DNA of 64,000 nt from Dryomyza anilis (taxonomy: Eukaryota; Arthropoda; Insecta; Diptera; Dryomyzidae): contig OX638132.1 of the NCBI GenBank assembly GCA_951804985.1, positions 20,565,529 through 20,629,528 on the forward strand. The letters are read 5' to 3'. The notes below the pieces were generated by a model. The model saw only the letters and a list, made by a program, of their open reading frames with translations, did not search any database and was not told the DNA's origin. Below are positions 1-11,500 of this stretch, piece by piece; the stretch's first letter is position 1; each line of letters opens with the position of its first letter. The position numbers and the translations under genes were made by a program.

Positions 1-1245
1 AGAACACTTATACATAATTTTATCAATTTTAAAGAGGTTGATGCTTAAATTTCTTATTTTTTTTCGTTGATTTAAAATGGAATATCCCATATACAACTTG
101 AGTTATAGCACCTCAAAAATAAGAAAATTGTGTAAAACTCTATTAATCTGCCGCGCATTTGAAAATGTGTCGTCCTCACAGTTTTAAAAGTTGCTCAAGC
201 TTCATGACTCAGAATTCCATGACGTAACACGTGTGTCGCAAAAAGAAAACTGGCGTCAGCAGCAGCCCTATCAGCAATACGACCGGCTAGCAACATCTCT
301 TGTGTGAGGACAGAGAACAGCATCCACGCTGCCACCCAGCAACAAAGGCAACTTTTATTTGCCACAGATGCTTTATAATTTAGACGTCGCTGCGTCATGT
401 GCCATTATGTTTCATATTTATTCAAACGTCATTGGCAAGTCCCCGATATGGACGGAGCAACATCAATAGCAAGAACAGCTGCTGCTGATGGTATGGTTAG
501 TATCGATCGACGAATGCCGTCTATGATTAGATAATGAATAGAAGATTAGAACGACGCTGTCACGACACGAAATGACAGCCCCATCAACTGTAGGAACAGC
601 AGAACACACATTCATCACAATAACGTTGGTGACGACACTACTACAATTGGAAGTAAACACAACGTCGTTGTGCACGCAACTACCAACCACCCCGGTCACC
701 CCCTCTCCAACAAAAACGCTACAGTTCGTCGATTAGTCATCTTATAAATAAAACAAAATTACGCTGGCAAAAACCTCAAACTTAATACAACGCAATGAAA
801 AAAAAACATAAACTGCGCAAAGCTTTTCATTCATCAATTACTCGCAGCTTTGGAGTCCCAACGTGCCACTGTTGTAGCAAAATTGCCTTCGTCCTCCACA
901 ACAGTTCCTAAGTTCCTTCTACGGGTTCTTGACTCGTTCTCTACTCGTATTTGTGTCTGTTCCCGCACACATTGTAAAACTGAACGAAACTTGCTTTGCA
1001 GCTTGTGTGCTGCTGTTTGAGATGCATGCGATTTCATTCATGCTAGGAAGCTTTTTTTGTGAAGTCGCCTTATAGTTTTTCTATTCTGACTGATTGCCAG
1101 AGATGTTGTAAAAAACCGGGTATTCTACTATGAAACTTCTCACCGGCAAAATGAGTGTAGTAAATTATACTACATGAATGTCTTTGTTTTGATAAATTGT
1201 AGTTCTACTACATTGTTTTAGTTTTTAAATACATTTGAAATTATA
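1..1245. other. no gene recognised
   Basis: Short open frames only. The part at 440-720 is GC-richer than the surroundings and could be exonic or promoter sequence, but shows no domain or consistent frame. 1125-1215 has an imperfect inverted TGTAGTAAATTATACTACA motif. Confidence 0.3.
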
Positions 1246-1500
1246 CAGGGTTTTTCAAATGGGACGATACAAAAGTAGAGCGACAGGGACAGCAAACGAC
1301 GCCATATTTCTTGCCGCTCTTTTGACATTTCTCTTCAGTAAGGTTTGCCATTTCATGATGGAAAGATATACGAATTCGAATTTCGGCAGTAAATTTTAAT
1401 AATTTCGACTCGTTGTTGGCTCTTATCATGAAATGGCAAACCTTACTGAAGAGAAATGTGAGGGACGCTACTTTTGTAGCGCTCTTATTGAAAAACCCTT
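1246..1500. mobile_element. rosa-derived palindromic MITE, copy 1
   Basis: 255 bp flanked by TA (1244-1245 and 1501-1502). The ends CAGGGTTTTTCAA and TTGAAAAACCCTT match those of the rosa-like transposon at 18713-19974. Both halves carry the same transposon end in inverted orientation (the GCAAACCTTACTGAAGAG block and its complement), joined near the transposase start codon region. It encodes nothing itself. Confidence 0.8.
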
Positions 1501-1648
1501 TATTAGAAATTTCTTTTCTACATATTACAGAAACTAATAAGTTTTTATTTTTTGCTTTTATTTTAATTGGTTAAAGTTGGACACAACGAAACACTAACAT
1601 AAACGAAACCTATTTCGTTATCTACAATTTCATTTGCTACATATTTTT

Positions 1649-2424
1649 ATACCCTACACCTATGAAGTACAGGGTATATTAACTTTGTGCATATATTGTA
1701 ACGCCCCTTAGGAGGCGTGTCCGGTATGGAAAAGTATATATATTCTTGATCAGCATCACTACCCGAGTCCGTTTAGCCATGTCCGTCTGTCTGTCCGTCT
1801 TGCTGTCTTGCTGTCTTGCTGTCCGAATACAGAATAACTTGAGAAATACTGATCAGAATGCGATGAAATTTCGTCTCAATATATTTTAGCCAAAAGTAGG
1901 AACTGAGTTTGAAAATGAGCCAAATCGGTCAACGGACACGCCCACCTCCCATACAAGTCACTTTTATATAACTCTTTCGGAACTAATAACTCGAAAAGTA
2001 TTCAAGGTATAGTTATAAAATTTAAAACATATTGTTAGAATTCACCTAAAAATATGTGGTCCAAAAATGGGCGTGATCTGCCCACTTTTTTTTTTCATTA
2101 TTTCCCGGGTTTTCATAGTGGAAATTTGATCCGTAAATTATAAAAATCAAATCTATGAAATATTAGCCTTTCAAAATTTTAAATATAGGCGTGGTCCGCC
2201 CAATTACATTTTTCAATTTTTTTTTTTTAGTTTTTTATACTTTATATAATTTTTTTAATTTATGGGGATATAAGACGTAAATTTCTGATATATGAATAAT
2301 ATTCTGAGGGTTAATATCCCCACCAAAGTGTAGGGTATTCCATAGTCGGGCCCGACCGACTATAAAAATCCGCCTCATGTGACCGAACTTACCCATGTGA
2401 CCTAACTTTCCCAACTCGTTTTAT
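1649..2424 (+). mobile_element. mini-me-like repeat, copy 1
   Basis: Begins ATACCCTACAC, contains the core TATATATATTCTTGATCAGC followed by ATGTCCGTCTGTCTGTCC (GTCY run, here short and mixed with TTGCTGTC units). It ends with GTAGGGTAT, a CCGACTATAA block and the tail ending near CCCAACTCGTTTTA. It matches the architecture of dipteran mini-me elements (TA run plus GTCY proto-microsatellite). It is divergent from the other copies. Confidence 0.6.
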
Positions 2425-4919
2425 TTATTTTTAATAATTTCAATCCAAAGCCACTAAAGACAAATGATTACAGATTTTATCATATAGAGGCAACAGAAAT
2501 ATAATTCTTAATATAAAATTCATATTTTTAAGTATACTTAAATGTACCCACCCAGCACGAATATGAGAAACTACCATCATGTACTACATACTACAATAAG
2601 GCACTACCGTCAGCAAGAGCTAAGATTTATCAGATTCTTTGTTTAATCAAATTTTTGAATTACATATACTGTATTGTTTTTTGTTTGCATTTTTGTAATT
2701 ATTTGAAGTACGTGCACATACAACGATGGACGACTGCGAAAGGCATAAAACCAAACTCAATCAGATCCAAGCACCTGACCGAAATGCGTTGATGGGAGCA
2801 GACTAGAGATGTCAACTCATTGCATACAAAAACAACTACATCAATGTAGTAAAAACAGATACGTTTACTTTTGGGCGTCAATCGAATCCATATGTATTTA
2901 ATGACTTTTTATTTTTTTAATGCACCAAAGCACCAAAAAATGTACCGAATTTAAATGCACCAATAATAACCAAAGGAAGCTCAAGTGGGTCTGACTAGAC
3001 CATAGCTTGTGAATTCTGAGTCGAATGACACCATTTTCAGAAATATTGTGATTTGTCGGTGGCGCAAAACATTCGTTCGTGGCTGAACCACATTTAAAAC
3101 ATTAAAATATTTTTAAAATAAAATCTAATAGTATTTCGTTTCGAAATACAGAAGACGCAGTAAAATATATATATATAAATACAGAGGTAAAAAAATCTGA
3201 GTTTCTAGCATTTCTATTTCAAGAGATATTTCAATATAAACAACCATAAACAAGTTATTCGTGAACCATTTTTATAATTTCGATCCACTCTATCTCGGGA
3301 AGTAGTGTACGGAAAAAAATTAAAAATCTCGATACTCTTTATCAGTTTCTCAAATTTCGAAGAGGGTGTGTTTCAAACCACTGTTCGATTTGGTGTGCAA
3401 ATACGATTTAAAATTTATCATATTTAAAATTTTTTTTTTCTTCTACAAAAATATATTTGTGTATTTTAAGATTCAAAGTATACAATATAGGGCGGAGTTA
3501 ATTTTGTTGCTATTAGGTGTCAAATTATTAAATGTATTATGTTCCATATATGTGGCAAGTATAGAATGAAGAACCTAATAGGAACATATTTATATATAAT
3601 GTAGCTAATTAACTTTAAAATTTAGTAAATGTATATTATTATACAGGACATATTTATAACATCCACTACATATGTTTATGGAAAGTTGTGTTGCAAAAAT
3701 ATGCATCCGCAAAAGCATAATTTAAAAAATAAAGAAAATCACAAATTTTAATAAATTTTCACAAATTGCATTTTTTTGTGTGCGCGTAAAAATTAGGTAG
3801 AACATAAGCTTTAACCCGAAAACTTGAACCGATTGTTAAATTTGAGTTGTAGTTTGTCGAAAACTATGTTCGTAAAAACTTCTATTATTATGCCATGCAT
3901 ATCTTTTATTTTTTATTACAGGACAAACATTCACGTTAATGGCACTGCGTAGGATCTTTATTATTTTTATTTTTAATCTACATATAAATTACAGTTCAAG
4001 TTCCAAATAGGTGAAGCGAAACTTTAATGGATCAGAATTTGTGGCAACTAAGTCTCTCCCCGGGGCTTTTTGACTGGCAATTGGGTGGCAAATAAGTATA
4101 TTTCGCATGATTTAGAACAAACACTTTAATGGCAACAGTGTGGCTACCACTTAAGTTGCCACAAAGTGGTTGCTAGGGTAGACTTTTAATACTAGACACG
4201 TAGATATATAAATAATCTAATTTTCAAGTTTCCTTTAACTAGCATCTCTAGATTTACTGTGATCGTGATTTCAACAGATACATATAGACGGACATCGCTA
4301 AATTGACTCCGGACAAACAACTGACTATATCAGCGAAAGATAATATAAACAAAATAAATAAATTTATATAAAACAGGAATAATTCAAAATAAACTTAACT
4401 AAAACTAAATATTAAATATAAAATAAATTTCGAATTTTGTAAATATTAATAAGTGCTGCAACCGATTACTTAAAATGATTAATTATTTCTCATGTTCTAA
4501 TGGCAAAAAGCTTTTGTTGCAAAAAAAAGCTCTACTGCTGCACAACTTTGTATGTACTACGAAGAACCCCATTGCGCTGTCAGCCAAAACAGGCAGGCTA
4601 TTTTAGTTCTTAACGGTAAATCAACGAAAACAGTTACGGACTCGCAATACTGGCGAGTCCTATGTCAACTATATATAAAAGTGTCCTAGAAAGCTAAGAA
4701 GATTAGATGTGGAAAAGTGTGTGTATAGTGCATATAAAAATTGAAGATCAGCTGAATTTATACTTTTATTGTAAAACCGATATCATTTTTCAATAGAAAC
4801 TGTGTACATTTTGTAAAAGAACAACAAAAATCTATGCTCATTATCAATTAATTGCTAAATGAAAATTGGTTAATCGAACCCGTGCACACACACACATACA
4901 CATCATTTTGACGTGTACT
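2425..4919. other. AT-rich intergenic DNA with repeat fragments
   Basis: No gene seen. 3200-3370 is a degraded fragment of the MITE found intact at 62322-62810 (GAGTTTCTAGCAT, AAGAGATATT, GGAAGTAGTG). 4271-4315 is a short minus-strand mini-me fragment (AGACGGACATCGCTAAAT). Confidence 0.5.
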
Positions 4920-5075
4920 ACGTATCTATCTCAGTGTGTATCCTGCTGTTCTGTTCGCTCGTCCGACAGACATTTGGAGCCAGGCGAACGCACTTCGTGT
5001 TTCGTTCAATCGTTCGTGTGCGTTCAGTGCTGCCTGCGCGTTTTAATGTCGTTAGTGAAGTGGTAGTCGGAAAGT
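4920..5075 (+). promoter_or_regulatory. candidate fid promoter and 5' UTR start
   Basis: An island of higher GC content in AT-rich DNA, 350-500 bp before the inferred first exon. It holds two TCAGTG initiator-like sequences (4931-4936 and 5024-5029) and an AGTCG downstream-element-like motif at 5065-5069. That motif is at +40 from the second initiator, not the usual +28, and no TATA box is evident. The downstream sequence looks like a typical fly 5' UTR. Location relative to fid is the main argument. Confidence 0.3.
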
Positions 5076-5349
5076 GCGTAGCGGTACATTAGAATTATGC
5101 CATCTCGCTCCGACGCTTGCGATGATAAGTGTACGTGCCTTTAAAAGTGAATATTGCAACAAAAACAAGTGAAATTAATTAAAAGTTTAAATCCAACATT
5201 AAATAAGCATTATTCACGATACTTAAATTTATAAACAACAATTAATATTTCTAGATAGACATTTCACTAAGCGGATAAAGTGAAATTTAACTCAACTCAT
5301 TTCTGGAATTTAGTATTGCAACGAATTCAAATTGAATTCGAAAAATTCT

Positions 5350-5478
5350 ATGAAATCTAAGGAAACCACAAAAAAGGAAATCGAAAAAGTCATCTACGGG
5401 TTCGGATATTTCGCGAAATACTTCTTTAATGTTATCGGAACAATTGGCGCCGTCAACGGCGTTACATCTGAATTGTAA
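5350..5478 (+). other. upstream ORF overlapping the inferred fid start
   Basis: This is a 42-codon frame starting 79 nt before the inferred fid ATG and ending inside fid exon 1 in a different frame. No family is recognised. If the exon is transcribed, this ORF would intercept scanning ribosomes and limit fid translation. It could also be chance. Confidence 0.3.
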
Positions 5479-5510
5479 TTCTGCTGTCGCCGCCAGCCTA
5501 AAGACAAAAG
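5429..5510 (+). CDS. fid: fid exon 1, inferred start exon
   Basis: The ATG at 5429 opens a frame that runs to a strong donor (AAG|GTAAGT at 5511). The exon leaves one nucleotide over, and the acceptor at 16739/16740 supplies the two nucleotides that complete the codon and keep the frame open for 29 codons to the methionine at 16829. The encoded 27 residues (starting M-L-S-E-Q-L) have no recognised domain. Phase agreement alone happens by chance one time in three. An ATG at 5350 in another frame precedes and overlaps this start, so either the start is reached by leaky scanning or this exon is 5' UTR and translation starts at 16829. Confidence 0.45.
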
Positions 5511-8500
5511 GTAAGTATTTCCAATGAACATTCCAAACAACACATGAAAACTTCAGGGGTTTTACCCTTTTATTCAAGATTATAAAAAAAGTTAACATTA
5601 GTCAAAAATAATTTCTTGAAAAACCAGGACAAGAAACGAAAAACCATTTTGAAAAATTTTTCAAAATAAATTCCTGTTAAACACATAGAGTTCCTTCAAA
5701 CATTTAGATTCTCCAAGACAAAATGCTCTCAAAAAACATATTAAATAATGTAGTTACAAAGGAAGTATTATCCGGGGAAGAAAAAATATTTTACAGATTT
5801 GTGTCTGTTTTTGATGGCACGGGAATCACTGTTCACACTCTTCGCCAATGCAAATGGAGTAGAATTGAAAAATTTGGGTAGTAGAAATTAATAAAAAGGT
5901 AGTAGAAATTAATAAAAAGTAGAATTGAAAATATTGCAAAATGGAGTAGATTTAATGTAAAAGGAATAAATTTGATGAAAAGGAAGTAGAGATATGCATT
6001 ACTTTTCGCCAATGCAAATGGAGTAGATTTGGAAAATTTGGGGAGTAGAAATTAATAAAAAGGAGTAGAATTGAAAATATTAAAAAATGGAGTAGATTAA
6101 ATGTAAAAGCAATACATTTGATGAAAAGAAAGTAGAAATATGCATTACTTTCCTCCTTGCAAATGGGGTAGATTTGGAAAATTTGGGGAGTTGAAATGAA
6201 TAAAAATTAGTAGAATTGAAAATATTGCAAAATGGAGTAGATTTAATGTGAAAGAAATACATTTGATGAAAAGGAAGTAGAAATATGCATTACTTTTGGC
6301 CAATGCAAATGGAGTAGAATTGAAAAATTTGGGTAGTAGAAATTAATAAAAAGGAGTAGAATAGAAAATATTGCAAAATGGAGTAGATTTAATATAAAAG
6401 GAATAAATTTGATGAAAAGGAAGTAGAAATATGCATTACTTTTCGCCAATGCAAATGGAGTAGATTTGGAAAATTTGGGGAGTAGAAATTAATAAAAAGG
6501 AGTAGAATAGAAAATATTGCAAAATGGAGTAGATTTAATATAAAAGGAATAAATTTGATGAAAAGGAAGTAGAAATATGCATTACTTTTCGCCAATGCAA
6601 ATGGAGTAGATTTGGAAAATTTGGGGAGTAGAAATTAATAAAAAGGAGTAGAATTGAAAATATTGCAAAATGGAGTAGATTTAATGTAAAAGGAATACAT
6701 TTGATGAAAAGGAAGTAGAAATATGCGTTGTATCATTAGATTTTATATAAATTAATAGATATTTAACATTTTTATTAATTCCAGATTTTATGGAATTTCT
6801 ATAATGCTGATGATTACAGATTGGTTCGTTCTAGAGATGGGGTGTATCTGGAACGCTAAATGAAATAGATGTTGTTTTCAAAATTTATATTATTAAATTT
6901 GATACAAATTTATATATAATTTAATCATCTACAATTTTGAAAACAACATCTATTTCATTTAGCGTTCCAGATACACCCTATCTCTAGAACGAACCAATCT
7001 GTAAACATCAGCATGACATTTTTATCATAAATTAAAAAAATGTAAACTCCGCACGCTAAAAGCTAGTGAGTGTTTAGGCTCATTTAAGATTTTTTATCAA
7101 TTCCTTGGGTTATAACCCAATATAACTAAAGTTATCTAAATTACTTCATAATTTATACGTATTTTTTTAGTACAAAATATAGTTTATTCTGACCGCCCTT
7201 ATTTGCATTGGTTTTTGTGTAACACATAGAACATTTAATATAAAAGAACCTTCTTTTATAAGTACCATGTTTACATCTGAATGAAAAGAGACACACTCGA
7301 GGCCATTTAGAAAACACTGTCGGTAGAAATTTCATATGAAAGTCAACAGAAATGCATTTAAAAGATAAATTTATCAACAGAACACGAATCGTTTAAAAAT
7401 ACATCAGCATGTAACTACTGAGATTATGCCGGACAATATGAATGAAATGATTTTCATTTTAAAATACGTACACACAAAGAAAAAGATAGGTAAATCTAAC
7501 CGAAAAAGACGATTAAAAGTGCAGTGACCGAAAAACATGGTAAATCGAAGCGACTAAAAATGGTTATAATAATAGTTCGTTCACCATGAAAAATATTTAA
7601 TCTATCATGAATAACTGTTCGTGTACCATGAAAAATAGTTCGTCTACCATGAATAATAGTTCGTATACCATAAAAAATAGTTATTCTTCCATGAATAATC
7701 GTTGATTTACCATAAAAATTGTTTATTTACCAAGAAAAATATTTTATTTAACATGAAAAATAGTTTATTTACCATTAAAAATAGTATTTCATAGGAGTAT
7801 AATAGTACTCAATAAATATATTTATAATTTTTGAACGTATTTCCGCATATTTTGAATTTACTTATTAACAACAATTAAGATTTTCCTCCTAAGGTCATCA
7901 ACGTTTTTCCAACTGCAGAAAATATTCATCAGTTCGATGGCAATTCAAAACTTGTTGAAAATCCTAAAAATGTACAAACATTTATGAGTTATTTATCGTA
8001 CACTAACAAAACAATGATGATTACCAGAAATATCACAGCCGTCTTTGAGACAACCATCTCTCAAACATCTTACAAATAGGAAGATAGTTGTGGAATATTT
8101 GGAAAAGGTACTCCATTAGAATTCGCGGAGTAATTTTTATTGAATTAAAATAAAATGAATCAAAAGTATTTTTATGTATTCTAGAATTAAAACAGTATTC
8201 TGGTTATAGATCGCCAGCGTTTTTATAAATGCTTTGAAGGCAAATTTGTACCACGACTTGAGACTTCTTCGTGGAAGAACCAAGTGCGTCCGGCGATACT
8301 GTTATCAAAGTAAACTCTCAAAAGAAATAATTTTCACTTGTTGATAATTTCAATTCTAGGAAATTTTATTTACTCTTTTAAAATGTAATATTTGAGTGAA
8401 CCTTTTTACACCATTGGATTTACTTAATTGTTGTGGATAAATCGAGTGCAAAGGAAAAAATACGCCATTTTTCTTTCTGTAGTAGTCAAACGTCAAAATA

Positions 8501-11500
8501 CGCCATCAATTTTGTTGCAAATGTCCAAGAACTGTAAATATCTCAATTTTCATTGCTGTTGTGGCAAACATCTCGCACCTACCTGCATATATGCCGTATT
8601 TAAATAATACTAATAGTTCTCTGGCCACACACCAATGAAAAAGAACAAAAAGCCTGATAAATAACAGTAAAGAAGCTACCCGCATCCTCATCGGCGTCCT
8701 GACAGGACATTGTGCAATCGGCACAATGGCGCACAGACTGGGTATCCCCGCGCCCGACCACTGCAGGAGCTGCAAAATTATTGAGGAAGTAGAATCAATC
8801 GTACATCTACTATGCGACTGTCCAAATCTCCAAACGCGTCGTCTCCAGTACATGGGGAACAGGTTCTTTGGGGAACTGGAAGAAATAATTGAAGTTCCAA
8901 TTGAAAATATACTAGGGTTCGTAAGAAGATCAGGTTGGTTTCGAAGAAACAAACCCATCGTTGTCAACAAAATATAGTTACCACATAGATAAAAAGGGAA
9001 CACAATGGACCTCTAGGCCCCCGTGAGTGTTTGCTGATTAGATTTCAGCAACACCCCCTTACAAACCAAACCTAATCTAATAGTTCTGCTGCAAGTTTGT
9101 TTAAACTTATGGGATGTTTTTTTTTTTCAAAAGTCAGAATTGACAAAACTTGGTGTCATCTGGATCAGGATTCTCCAGATATATATATAAAAGAACAAGT
9201 CCTGATTGACTGACTGATAGATCAACGCCCAGACCAAACCCTTAGACCTAGGAACATGAAATTTGGACAGGGTGTTCATCTCTCGACGTAGGCGCGCACT
9301 AAGGCAGGATTTTTCGAAATTCGCCCCATAGGTACAAAAATTAGTGTGGCAAGCTTTTAATTACAAATATCTGTGTACTTAAGACAGCCACAGTCATGAA
9401 ATTTAGCTCAATGATGTATATTGTTGATTTTTATCATTTTTCAAAATGTGAGCGGAATAGGACAACGGGGCGTGGTTCTATTCCATTAAAATTGTTATAA
9501 CTCCTCACATACTAAGAGGACATACTACAGTCATGAAATTTAGCTCAATGATGTATATTGTGGTTTTTTATCATTTTTCAAAATGTGAGCGGAATAGGAC
9601 CACGGGGCGTGGCACCTCCCATATAACCAATACATTAAAATTGCTGTGACTCCTGACATACTAAGAGTAGAGTTATAAAATTTAAATCAAATGTTCATAT
9701 TTAAAACTCCAATCGTCACGTTGAATGTGGGCGTCATTGGACCATGGGGCGTGGCACCTCCCACATAACCAATACATTAAAATTGCTATAACTCCAGACA
9801 TTTTAAGAGTAGAGTTATAAAAATCAAATAAAATGTTCATATTTAAATCTCCAATCGTCACGTTGAATATGGGCGGGATTGAACAACGGGGCGTAGCACC
9901 ATCCTTATAATCAAAACATTAAAATTGCTATAATTCCTGACCTACTAAGTGCAGAGTTGTAAAAATCGAAACAATGGATCATATTGAACATTGTAATCTT
10001 CACGTAGAATGTGAACGGGATTGGACGTGGCACGTGAGCGTGAAAAAAAGATATAATATTGCATTTACAAAAACTTAGCACGAGCAACGCTGTGAACGGG
10101 TCCAGCTAGTACACAATATATTTAACAATTCACTATTCTTAAAACTCATTTTAAATTTATAAATTAATGTTTGTAACTGAATATGAACGAACGAGTTGTC
10201 TCATTTTGCTCAAGGCATCAATATTTTCGATATTCTCGAGTATTATTCTCGAGTTACAACTTTATTTCGTTACTTTTTGCCATTTTGGTTGTTGAGATAG
10301 TAACTTTACCATTTTAGAGTTTAGTAATACCATTTTATATGGTTAAATTTAGAAATGTAGCATTCTTAAGTTTAACTATTTTTATGGGTTAACATTTCTA
10401 AATTTATTTTAATAATTTTTAGAAGATTACATTAACAACCTGACTTACTTGTTCTTTGTGTTTACAATGCAAAGTAGAAAATGATTTATGAACCACTTTT
10501 TTCGGTTAGATTAGCCTATTTTTTTTTTCTCCGTGTGCTGAGAGTTTGCCGCGCAATGACGACACGTGGAATTTTTAACTGAATTTTTCAAATACTATGA
10601 AATACTTGTGAGAATTTCTTATCCCACCAAAAAAAATAACTACAAAAAAAAAAATACCTACATTATCAATATGAAAAAAACTATTAATACATGAACCATA
10701 AAATCAATGGTCGTATCATTATGTACTTAATGGGGCATTTTCTTCTCTGTGTATATTGTGTATCGCATATGAAGATACAAAGCACCTAATGAAATTTTTG
10801 CAATTTTAAAATGTTAATAACCCAAGAAACATTTATACGGAGCCTACGACACACACGAAATCACAATACCGTCATTGATCGGCATGTTAACGGAGCATTG
10901 AGCAAGTGTCCGTCGTAAAATATACGATTACGCACCGTCAAATCGGACGACTCCGTTAGAATTCCGTTTTGCTCCGTATTTTTTAATAACTCCGTAAGAT
11001 TGCCGTTTTGTTGTAGTCGTTTACGGTACCGTTGAAACGGAGAACTCCTTAATGTTTCCGCTGAAACGGAGTACTCCGTAAATTTTCCGTTTATACACCA
11101 ACTCAACGGCACTGCTTTTCTACCGTTATTGGTGTACATTTCAATTCATTTGATTTTGTGAACATGAACAATAAGCTCGGAGGATCGCAGTTGGTGAATG
11201 CATCTCCTGAAGACCAAACAAGATAAGTGAATAAAATATAAATAAAATACGCTTTTATTCAAAACATCTTTGCATAATGTAGATACATTTGCAGTCCCAT
11301 ATTTTGCGAATCTCTGATGGCTTTAAACGACTTTCAGTTCAAGAAGGACTAAATCAAAGAGCTCTGAAAATGTGATATAAAGTTTGCGGATAATGTGCGA
11401 TGCAAAATTGTCTTGGCTTTTTGGCTAATAAAACATCCATCACTAAACATTGCAGACTCACAGAGACGCATTCAAGCCCTATGACTACTGCAATCCAGTT

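Larger units (their letters stand above)
7471..10538. mobile_element. 3.1 kb non-autonomous inverted-repeat element with nested insertions
   Basis: The ends are CACACAAAGAAAAAG..TAAATCTAACC (7471 on) and GGTTAGATTAGCC..TTTCTCCGTGTG (to 10538), an imperfect TIR of about 40 bp. Between them lie a tandem array (7560-7790), a 5'-truncated LINE (8621-9076) and a Helitron-like element (9172-10109). No transposase. Without the insertions the element would be about 1.7 kb. Confidence 0.5.

Noticed and set aside
463..699. 78-codon minus-strand frame as a gene
   Set aside because: Short, no motif, no splice context; composition alone is not enough.
6080..6595. Three similar minus-strand frames of about 68 codons
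   Set aside because: They repeat every 146 bp because of the tandem array, and are Phe/Ile-rich without any domain.
8506..9003. 165-codon minus-strand frame
   Set aside because: It lies opposite a LINE coding remnant with matching target duplications; the plus strand gives the conserved Cys/His motif.
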